Shown: positions 55,762 through 64,000 of the stretch, piece after piece
Numbering within the stretch: position 1 is the stretch's first letter
Layout of the letters: the number at the start of each line of letters is the position of its first letter
Source of the DNA: Bathynomus jamesi
Taxonomy: Eukaryota > Arthropoda > Malacostraca > Isopoda > Cirolanidae
Direction: 5' to 3'
Length of the DNA stretch: 64,000 bases
NCBI GenBank assembly: GCA_023014485.1
Contig: JAJOZX010003217.1
Location: 397,501 to 461,500 of the forward strand
Translations under genes and position numbers: made by a program
The notes under the pieces: model-generated
Told to the model about the DNA's origin: nothing
The model's database searches: none
What the model saw: only the letters and a program-made list of their open reading frames with translations

Positions 55762-56296
55762 AATAATGTTTCAATCAAAAACTATTAATTTACCCAAATC
55801 TTGTTCAGCGCCATTATTTTCGTTACAAAAATCTAGCCTTAATGAACATAATTTATTTGAAAACGTATCTAGTCGTTATTCGACGTCTCTCATATAAACA
55901 GCTGATTTTTTAATGCCTCTGATATCCATACTTAAATGATTCGTTTGAAAACGTTTTTGATCGTCGAGTAATAGATTGATAAAGATGCCAAGTAGTGCAA
56001 TGCAATTATTTTAATTAAAAATTTTTTATAGTAAATATTGCAAATGAAGTTGAAGCAGTATCTCTCTCTTAATTTTTAATTCTCACTTATAAATAACTAA
56101 ATTTAAATTTTTTAAATATTACGATTGGGATATTTCAATTCAATCTTTTAATGAAGATCATCTGGCACCACTGTAATGCTGACAATAATGAATGTCAAAC
56201 AGTCAATGATATGTTTTTAGTTGCTGAAAATTTTTGTAGTGTCAGGTGCTGGTGTCTGATGTATAAAAACAAAATAAATAATAACCCTTCTCTACA

Positions 56297-57984
56297 ATGA
56301 CTACTGCTAACAAAAAAAGAAAAGCTATAGTCGAGTGTTGTGTTTTCAATGAAATATGGACAAATAGTTATTTCTTTGTGGAAGTAAATGGAAGTCCCAT
56401 ATGTCTCATTTGTAGGGAATCGGTTTCTGGTTTGAAAAAAATACAATCTTGAGCGTCACTATTTGACCAATCATAAGGAATACGAAAAAATTGAAAGTAA
56501 TCTACGTTTAGAGAAATTAGCATGTTTGAAAAAATCTTTACATAAACAGCAATCTATTTTAAAAAGGCCAAGTCAAGAAAATAAATCCATAATGCAAGCA
56601 AGTTATGAAATTTCTGAACTGATTGCAAAGAAGCTGAAGCCACACATCGAAGGCGAATTTATTAAAGAGTGCATACTTGTTACAGCACGTACTTTAGCTC
56701 CAGAAAAAGTCAAATTATTTGAAAATGTTAGTTTATCCCAGAGGACAGTATCTGACCGTATCAAAGACATGGCTGATGATATCGAAATTTCTTTGAAACA
56801 AGCCATATCAGAATTTGTGATTTTTTTCGCTAGCTGTAGATGAGACAACAGATAGAACAAATACGGCACAGCTGGCTATATTTATTCGGGGAATAATGCC
56901 AAATTTTACAACACGAGAAGATTTACTTGCTTTAAAATCGATGTATGGAACTACTACTGGTGAAGATATCTTTTCTGAGGTCCAAACAGCAATTAGTGAT
57001 TTCAATTTATCGTATGAAAAATTGAGTGGGTTGTTACGGATGGTGCGCCATCTATGGTAGGATCTCAAAAAGGGGTTGTTGCTTCAATTAGGAAAGAATT
57101 AAAGAACCGTCAACTGGATTCCAAGGCTTTAATAGTGTGCCACTGTCTTATTCACCAGGAAAATTTGTGTGCACAGTCTCTAAGAATGAACAATGTAATG
57201 GCAGTTGTAGTAAAATGTATTAACTCTATTAAAAGTAAAGGACTGAACCGTAGGCAATTTAAAGAAATGTTGAAGGACCTTGAAGTGGAATATGGTGATT
57301 TATTGTACTATTGTGATGTTCGATGGCTTAGCAAGGGGTGTTTTTGGTTGATATCACTATCCATTTAAATGAGCTAAATTTGAAATTGCAAGGGACTAAT
57401 CTGCTTATTACCTCTCTTCTGTCAAACATAAAAAGTTTTGAAGTAATGCTGCAACTGTTTATAAACCAGTTAAAAAAAAACTGCATGGTTCACTTTCAAA
57501 CTTTGAAAGAACAAAATCCCGCATCGACAGTTGAGTATGCCACAGAGTGTTATAACCTTTTGAATGAATTCAAAAAAAGGTTTCAAGATTTAAAAACTAA
57601 AGAACTCGAATTACGAATATGCGAAACTCTTGATGTGACGCCAGATGAAGCCCCCGATTCCTTGCAATTGGAGTTGATGCATTTGCAATCGGACAACACC
57701 TTGAAATCTAGATATAATAGTGTATCTATTTTAGAGTTTTTAAATCATATGTATCAGCTGAAAAATATCCACATTTGAGGAATCATGCATTGAAAATTGC
57801 ATCACTGTATTCTACTACATATCGATGTGAACAATTCTTTTCAAAATTGAATTTGGCCAAGAACCGCCTGCGTGCTAAACTAACTGATGACAATCTAACA
57901 AATCAGTTAAGAGTTGCTACATCAGCAGTGCCACCTAATATTTCTGAACTTTCTAAATCAAAGGAATGGCAACCTTCTCATTAG
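56297..57984 (+). pseudogene. hAT transposase similar to GTF2IRD2-type domesticated transposases
   Basis: Starts at ATG 56297. The BED zinc finger has CLIC at about 56409 and HYLTNH near 56460, split by an A-homopolymer indel. The core is SYEISELIAKKLKPHIEGEF, CILVTARTLAPEKVKLFENV, LSQRTVSDRIKDMADDIE, SLAVDETTDRTNTAQLAIFI (first acidic residues), VTDGAPSMVGSQKGVV, VCHCLIHQENLCAQSL and CDVRWLSKG. The end is FLVDITIHLNELNLKLQG and YRCEQFFSKLNLAKNRLR (dimerisation). Five frameshifts (about 56440, 56825, 57020, 57335, 57770), and a short deletion before FLVDITIHL, make it inactive. Confidence 0.88.
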
Positions 57985-58375
57985 AGTACAAAGTAAGGAA
58001 TATATTGAAAAATATAACAATTTTAATTATGTATAGTGGCATTGCAGGTATATACATATATATTAAAAAAACTGTGACATAAATATTTTTCTTAATAAAA
58101 ATTCGCCCGCTACTGATTCTTACACTTGAAATTCGCCCGGGGTACTTAAAAGGTTCCCCATCCCTGCATTAAAGTATTAAACGTTACAACTAATTAAAAT
58201 TTAAAACTGAAAAAGGACAACGGTAATAAAGAAATAACAATAATACGCATAATGAAACGAGTAATTATGAAATTAATTATAACGGGTTCCCAAAGGTAAA
58301 AATAAAACAAAACTAAGAAGTACGTGTAATGAAAAAGCCAATGTAAGAGTTTACTGGAGCTTTAGACAAACACTT

Positions 58376-59510
58376 TCATAGCAAGAGGTCCAGTCTCGAA
58401 CGCATAAAACAGGACTGATGAATAACTTGGATAATTAAAGAGTGTGAGTTTTGAATTCTTCGCATTGGACTGTATTGATTACCTCTTGTTACTCTAGGGA
58501 GGCTTGAAACATTGCGGTCAGCGGACATATGAGAGGCCGAGCATCTTGGAGGTAACTTATGCAGCAGTCTAAAAGATTTGTTATAAAGCAAATTTAGAGT
58601 TTTGCAAGAACATATTTCATAATTAACCCAATGTTGCTGCCCATAAATATTAGTGCAGAAAGTATGAAAAAGCGTGTTTTTAGCTTTGCTTATACAGAAA
58701 CTGAAGATCCTTGTAATCATGTTTGCCTTAGTAAGTACAATAATTTCGATATTGTTTCTTTATGTCCGAGTCGTCATTCAAGCAGCTGGTGACCCAAATA
58801 CTTAAATTCTTGTTCCATTGGTTCGTGTCTCATCTTGAAAATAATAATAATAATAATAATAATAGCTGTCTAATTTGAGCTTTCAGGATGGAACTGCGTA
58901 ACCTCAGTTTTAGCAACATTAAAATTAATGTCATGGTTCTGTGAAAATGATTCGCAAATTTTTACAAGATGATCCAAATCTTTAGCCGAAGGGTTTATTA
59001 ACACCATATCATCGGCATAGACCAAGTTATTTATCCTCATGTTATCTATCCAACATCCCACTCTTACTTTATTACTTAAAGAGAGAGCAAAGAGCCTTGT
59101 CTAACTCTGCATGAGAAAGCAAAACATTCGGACAATACATTGCCCCATCTAACCATAAAAATTTGATAACTAACAAAATTTATAATTTAAACCATAATAG
59201 AACATTCCTCTCTTCTAATTTTTGAAACAATATTGTGATTCACCTAATCATATGCTTTGATTATATCTAAAACAGAACTGTAAATAGTTGAATTACTGTA
59301 AGCATATTTAAATACAATCTCCATCAAAACAAATAAACAGATCACTTGAATGGGACCTTTTAAAACTAAATTGATTACGAGACGTCCGTAAATAATCATT
59401 TAATTGTCGTAGCAAAAGTTTCTCCAGTGTTTTGAGAAGCAGGTGGCAACAGCAATAGGCCTGTAATTATTGTTGGGTAGAATATCCTCCATACTTATTT
59501 TTGGATAATA
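58376..59510 (-). pseudogene. LINE family J1, copy 3 (antisense, decayed)
   Basis: On the minus strand: NNYRPIAVATCFSK (about 59410-59480), NSTIYSSVLDIIKAYD, MRINNLVYADDMVLINPSAK (YADD intact, about 59000-59040), then CESFSQNHDINFNVAKTEV and LNLLYNKSFRLLHKLPPRCS (58500-58620). Same family as 16620-18185; here the catalytic box is YADD whereas the other copy reads YSDD. An (AAT)n tract at 58847-58864 interrupts it. Confidence 0.82.
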
Positions 59511-59879
59511 TGAGTATCGTCACGTTCAGAATATCAGAAGCAAATATAATTATAAAATATTAAAGCATCATTTTCTCATCATTTTGATATAAGTCACTAT
59601 GTTCGCAGATGCGTCCTTACCAAATTATGTAGATTTGAATATTATGACATTTTTGCGGCATTTTTTCCCGCCCTTCCAATATTTGCCTGGTGACGTCATG
59701 AAAACATGATATATGAGCTAGGCTTTTTAGGTTACTACTTCCACTTATGTTAGTTTTTCATAGATGTTGATCGCGATGACATGTGAAGGGTGCGAATATT
59801 ATTTTGAGGATTTAATATACGAAGTGCATTCTAATGACTCCCGAGCAATAGAAATATTTACGGTAATTATGTATTAAAT
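59511..59879. other. No recognisable gene
   Basis: AT-rich, apparently between repeats. Confidence 0.4.
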
Positions 59880-60063
59880 GAATGCCCGGTTAGGTTAATT
59901 GAATGCCCGGTTAGGTCAACTGAATGCCTGGTTAGGTTAAGTGAATGCCCGGTTAGGTCAACTGAATGCCTGGTTAGGTTGATTGAATGCCCGGTGAGGT
60001 CAACTGTACGCCCTTGATGATTGGTTAGGTTAAGTCGTGATATTTTCGTTAGTGTAAACGAAA
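59880..60063. repeat. 21-bp minisatellite joined to TTAGG-rich core repeat
   Basis: Six 21-bp units (59880-60005) with consensus GAATGCCCGGTTAGGTNAANT, alternating in a 42-bp higher-order pattern (GGTCAACT then GGTTAAGT or GGTTGATT endings). Then GTACGCCCTTGATGATTGGT, TAGGTTAAGTCGTGATATTT and TCGTTAG, the same core as at 10678-10790, 18771-18971 and 25803-26003. The unit is a multiple of three, so a minus-strand frame reads a heptapeptide VDLTGHS/INLTRHS repeat, probably by chance. Confidence 0.9.
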
Positions 60064-60092
60064 ATGACGAGAGCAAACTTTTCTGGTTAATA

Positions 60093-60285
60093 CCAAATAC
60101 ATTTTTCTAGTAATATTTGATGTGTTTTGCTTAGATTTTGACCTCCATTTCCCTTGAAAATGAGCCAAACTTCAAAGTACTATAACTTTGTTGGATCTCA
60201 TTTCCGATGGAAATGGAGGTCAGATTTGAACAAATCACATCAAATACTACTAGAAAAATGTATTTTGTTGTGGAAAATGACTGAA
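60093..60285. repeat. Imperfect palindrome
   Basis: Arms share ACATTTTTCTAGTA, ATTTGATGTG and GACCTCCATTTCC; the spacer is about 55 bp. It directly follows the TTAGG-rich core copy. Confidence 0.8.
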
Positions 60286-60822
60286 CGTGTCTATATACAT
60301 AATTACCTTATTTTTGACAAGGGGTGTGATATAAGCCCTCGTAAACTCGGCAGCAATATAACTGACCAGGCATGGCTGCGAACAGTAATGAGATATGAAG
60401 GTTGATCACATTACCATACTTTAACTGCTCATTCCTCAAGTCCTCTATCTCTGTCGTTCCATTGCAGCCTACATCAAGACTGGCTCCCCACGCTGTTAAG
60501 GATGTTTGAGTATTTCGTTCTCCATAATTTAAACTATTTCTATCTTCCCGGACACTCCATCACTTGTTGATGGGATGGCATTCTTAGCACCCCTTTCTTT
60601 CCTGACCAATTTGCAAAATTTATCATTAATTTAGCGTCACAGGTTCTTGATGCTGATATATGGTAAACAATATTTTGTTTATGTCTGATTTAACCTTACG
60701 TCTCAAAAAGCGTGATACTTTCCCGCGGTTCCAAAATTTACCCCCTACAACCAAGAAATTTACCCCAGGTTAAGAAGTACTGGTCTATAGGGCTAGACTA
60801 CATAGGTTAGGTTAGTCTATAG
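60286..60822. other. No recognisable gene; short TTAGG-like run
   Basis: One or two short frames without known similarity. CATAGGTTAGGTTAGTCTAT lies at 60801-60820 at the right edge. Confidence 0.4.
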
Positions 60823-61040
60823 CAGTGGTTCTTAACCCCTGGGTCGCCAAGCCATTTTGATGGGGGTCATTAAATTCATTAAATTGTCATTTATACCTTT
60901 ATTTATGTTATCCTTAATCATTTTGCCATTAGTTATTTATTTTATTATCTAGTACGAGTGAGCCGTTTGAAGGCATGGGTCGTCGAGCTAGCCTCGCGAC
61001 CAGAATTTGGGTCGCAACCTAAAAAGGTTAAGAACCACAG
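60823..61040. mobile_element. hAT MITE (SPIN/Charlie-like ends)
   Basis: 218 bp with ends CAGTGGTTCTTAACCCCTGG and, inverted, CTGTGGTTCTTAACCTTTTT. A GGGTCGCAACCT block lies near the right end and TGGGTCGCCAAGCC near the left. The flanks are two copies of about 24 bp, CTACATAGGTTAGGTTAGTCTA, rather than a simple 8-bp duplication. Non-coding. Confidence 0.8.
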
Positions 61041-61171
61041 GCTACATAGGTTAGGTTAGTCTACAGGCTACGTGGGTCTAGAACTGAAATATGATACATA
61101 TTGTGTAATTATTTTTTGAATAATTTTTATAGTCAGTGAAAGGCTAAAGAAAAAAAAAGACTCGGAATATA

Positions 61172-61516
61172 CAGGGTGGAGCAAAAGTCGTGCACTAAAG
61201 GGTCAATTCCAGTTAAACGCTAAAGTCGTGTATCATAGAGTAAATATTAGTTAGTATTCGAAATAATGACCATTAAGTTGAAAACAATTTTTGATTCGGT
61301 GTACGCATGATGTCTGAACACTTCCAAGCACGCTGACGTTGATCATGGAAGAGCAAAATCTAATTTTTTCTTTAAATTGACCTCTGCCTCTGAGTCATTC
61401 AACGTAGACGACAAAGAAACGGCAATTAACAATTAACAAACGGCAAATAGGAAAGTGTTTTCAAATTAATGCTGAATATAATTTATTCTATGGTGCGTGA
61501 CTTTTGCGCCACCCTG
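61172..61516. mobile_element. Tc1/mariner MITE
   Basis: 345 bp with ends CAGGGTGGAGCAAAAGTCGT and, inverted, CAGGGTGGCGCAAAAGTCAC, flanked by TA (61170-61171, 61517-61518). The interior is AT-rich and shows no transposase motif I can rely on. Confidence 0.85.
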
Positions 61517-61611
61517 TATTTGTATTAAATAATTATTTATTTTTTAAGGGGCACGTGATGAGGTAATTAAATTCTTTCCTACTTTGTATGATTCCGTCCC
61601 AGATGCGAAGG

Positions 61612-61613
<2 letters not shown>

Positions 61614-61667
<54 letters not shown>
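61614..61667. repeat. (CT)n microsatellite
   Basis: About 26 CT units. Confidence 0.95.
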
Positions 61668-61669
<2 letters not shown>

Positions 61670-61962
61670 GAAAGAAATATGCCGAAGGAGAAAGAATAGT
61701 AAAAGGTAATAAAATATTAAGATACCGAATTTTACAATATTGCGCTCATGTGAAGTCACTAAAAGATAATTGATTTCGCTTCAAAATATTCAAAACATTC
61801 CAAATACAAGGTAAAGCACAGCGTTCACGTGAAACGATCGCAGCCCATTGCGCGAACTCCTGAATGTTTATTAAGCAGCACCATCAGGAGACGAACCCCC
61901 GACATCACTGGCTTCACTTCAATTATTGGGAAAAGATGTTACACACTGAACTAGGGCGCTGA

Positions 61963-61966
61963 TATA

Positions 61967-62014
<48 letters not shown>
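61963..62014. repeat. (TA)n microsatellite
   Basis: TA tract followed at once by TACTGCGTTCCAAATTATTA, which resembles a Tc1/mariner end at about 62015. Confidence 0.9.
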
Positions 62015-62015
<1 letters not shown>

Positions 62016-62016
<1 letters not shown>

Positions 62017-62420
62017 TGCGTTCCAAATTATTAAGCAGATTACATTTTCCCCATGAAATTTGTAGCAAACAATCATTATATATAGCAGCATTGATGGTAT
62101 TCATTTCGATAAAATATTTTGATAATTAAAATAATTATCTCATTTTATTGAAAATATGCAATTATGTGCTTCTTCTAAGTAAACAAAACGGACTTTATGT
62201 AACACAGAGGCAACTACTAAGGAATTATGCAAAGATGCACCAGCTCTTCCGGAACGTCTGGATGCAATTTTACCGAGCGATATATTTATCAACTTGTGTG
62301 CTTCAAATCCGTTTGGAACGTCAGATATCATGTTCACCACTTAGCAATTGGTCAAGGCACAGAGAGATAACTAACACGACTCCATCCTCTATTTCCAATC
62401 TTGTAATGAATTAAAGTGAA
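62016..62420. mobile_element. Possible Tc1/mariner left end and internal remnant
   Basis: CTGCGTTCCAAATTATTAAG directly after a TA tract has the look of a Tc1/mariner terminal repeat. I could not find a matching right end, and the interior frames are not recognisable, so limits and identity are uncertain. Confidence 0.35.
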
Positions 62421-62586
62421 AATTTCGCCTGCCTTTATACAATGTCGTTGTGACGTCATTACCAAGCTCTTTCAATTCAATCAGATCCTTAGTTTGTTTG
62501 AATCTGTTTCCAATAAAATTGACAAATACGTCATATAATATAACATCTAAATATAAATATATTTACCAAAATACTAAAACTGATTT

Positions 62587-62594
<8 letters not shown>

Positions 62595-62624
<30 letters not shown>
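62595..62624. repeat. (TA)n microsatellite
   Basis: About 15 TA units. Confidence 0.9.
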
Positions 62625-62625
<1 letters not shown>

Positions 62626-63119
62626 ATCTGGAGAAGTTGCGCTAATGTTACACATCGACTTCAGTGTTACAAAATCGTTTCGTTCAAATGTCTAACTATA
62701 AAAGTAGGGTTTGTAAAGAGTAGACCTACTCTCTCCTTCACCATCTCAATACCCCTCTAAAGAAACTTAACTCCTTTCATTTGAGAATAAAGTTATCACA
62801 GTAAGACTTCATTTCTACGTCCTGTCCTTTTAAGATAACATTAATAAGTTGGACTGAAAACTATAAGAGCCACAGAGTGTAGAACTTTCAGATAACAGAG
62901 TTCGAAAGAGGAAGAACTATCAAACCTCAAATAAGTAATTGATTTTAATACATAACAAAAAGCATGTTTAAAGTTAACTAAACATTATGTAAGCTTAAGT
63001 TTTAAACAGCCTTAATATCAGTTTTGAAGAAAACTTACGCCTATGTTTAACTATGAACAGAGAAGTGCGTAAAACCTTGAAATCGTAGTATCAAAATTAA
63101 TACGAGTTTTTTGCAAGTT
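62625..63119. other. No recognisable gene
   Basis: Short frames only. Confidence 0.4.
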
Positions 63120-64000
63120 TAACCCTTAAACTCTACCCGGGGTACTATTGTGCCCCAGTACCCCCGGAATTCCTGGCATAACTTTTATAATGGGCTATCT
63201 CGCGCTTATTCTTTCTCCTAGAAATTAACAGGTTGTAAGATATTAACAAGTTCATTCATTTGAATTATCTGTCCTAAGCTCCGTCCCCTGTATGATCGGT
63301 CACGTGACTCCTGCTACTACCTGAGCATCCCTGCGTGCTCAGTTGAGCGGTGCAAGCCGTGGATTTCAGATGTGTATTCTCTCGCGTAGAAGAAAAATAG
63401 TGATGGCTACCTTTAATATTGCGTACTCGAGTTTTATGAAGTGATATTCGCTAAAGTGTGAAGATGTGGTGAACAGTGAAAGACTCCTATTCTACCATCC
63501 TTTGATGCTTTTAAGGCTACATTGAACCATGCGAAGGAAGGATATTTTAGTAATACGTGTGGAATGTACTGCACTTCATTTCTCATGCATATGTCACGTG
63601 GTACAAGTGATGTATTGAATTATGTTGTAGGACTAAACTTTATAAAAGCTTACATATACCGTGAAGTAGAAGAAACAACACGTGCAGAAGAGAAGCAGCG
63701 GTTATGGTTAGTGAGTCTTATTGATGAGTGGTGCGACAAGCTAAATTATAATATATTGCTTCATACCGTACCCTGCGACTGAGAATGTAAATCTTGTCAT
63801 CATGGAGAATCTTAAGTATTTTTACCACTACATTAATAATATCATGACGAGGATTGTAGTGAGATTGTGGCTAAAGGTCTGCGTGAGTATTTAATAGAAT
63901 TTAGAGACGAGTATCGTTTGCTATGCAAAAAGGAAAAAATATGGGCACATGTTTCTCTCAAATAGTGTGCCGGAGTGTGAATAAATTGTGTTTAGTTTGT
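63120..64000 (+). other. Possible left end of a piggyBac-like element running off the window
   Basis: TTTAACCCTTAAACTCTACC, then CGGGGTACTATTGTGCCCCA (63119-63157), offers a TTAA followed by CCCTTAAAC, the usual start of piggyBac-type ends, with an internal GGGGTAC..GTGCCCC inverted pair. Downstream a frame from about 63480 to 63782 reads EGYFSNTCGMYCTSFLMHMS and VSLIDEWCDKLNYNILLHTV. I do not recognise this protein. Evidence for piggyBac is the end sequence only. Confidence 0.25.

Larger units (their letters stand above)
55485..58166 (+). mobile_element. hAT transposon, GTF2IRD2/Charlie-like, decayed
   Basis: 2682 bp with ends CAGGGGTGGGGAACCT and, inverted, CAGGGATGGGGAACCT. Flanks CATTAAGG (55477-55484) and CATTAAAG (58167-58174) match at 7 of 8. 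Both ends carry ATTCGCCCG-type subterminal repeats. It contains a palindrome (55593-55761) and one transposase gene. Confidence 0.9.

Noticed and set aside
59867..60076. Protein with heptapeptide repeats on the minus strand
   Set aside because: It is just the translation of a 21-bp minisatellite whose length is a multiple of three; no other coding sign.
1..64000. CRISPR array, bacterial operons or prophage
   Set aside because: No regularly spaced direct repeats with unique spacers, no dense co-directional genes, and all coding families are eukaryotic mobile elements.

Overview
This window is repeat-dense, AT-rich animal DNA. Nearly everything that can be recognised is transposable-element sequence or simple repeat. 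I found no host gene I would defend, only one weak candidate for a small spliced transcript near 50.3 kb. Arthropod-type interstitial TTAGG runs, DD37E and DD41D Tc1/mariner elements, a Polinton-type polymerase, Penelope-like elements, RTE and CR1/Jockey-like LINEs, several hAT families and very long (TA)n tracts suggest an arthropod, perhaps a crustacean or chelicerate. The species cannot be read from the sequence.

Layout: 0-2.8 kb holds a broken Polinton-type DNA polymerase B with a 242-bp tandem duplication. 5.1-6.6 kb is a pogo/Tigger transposase relic. 7.0-15.2 kb is a stack of Tc1/mariner elements. It includes two palindromic foldback copies of one element, a DD41D deletion derivative and a DD37E copy with one frameshift, mixed with LINE 3' ends and a hAT MITE. 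16.6-18.2 kb is a LINE reverse transcriptase. 19.9-23.1 kb is a nearly intact RTE retrotransposon with two amber codons. 26.8-34.2 kb is an antisense LINE split by a 3.3-kb hAT transposon whose transposase gene still shows introns; the insertion has a perfect 8-bp duplication and an empty sister site at 12.1 kb. 34.5-35.8 kb is a Penelope-like element (reverse transcriptase plus GIY-YIG) interrupted by a mariner, with the reading frame continuing across the insertion. 36.2-37.5 kb is a Tc1/mariner with one frameshift. 37.9-42.4 kb is a full-length two-ORF LINE with both frames open. 43.8-50 kb mixes LINE, Gypsy and palindromic tRNA-like repeats. 51.1-53.0 kb is a hAT transposon with an open 464-aa transposase and perfect target-site duplication. 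55.5-58.2 kb is a second, decayed hAT with a GTF2IRD2-like transposase. 58.4-64 kb holds LINE relics, a 21-bp minisatellite and small MITEs.

The most unusual property is the number of long palindromes, about eleven in 64 kb. At least three carry target-site duplications, so they appear to have moved as foldback units. Two are the same mariner-derived palindrome with its short loop in opposite orientations, which means the foldback form itself transposes. Transcripts of such units would be hairpins carrying transposase sequence, a possible natural source of silencing RNA against the parent mariner (inference). A second foldback group shares a TTAGG-rich core but has different outer arms at each locus.
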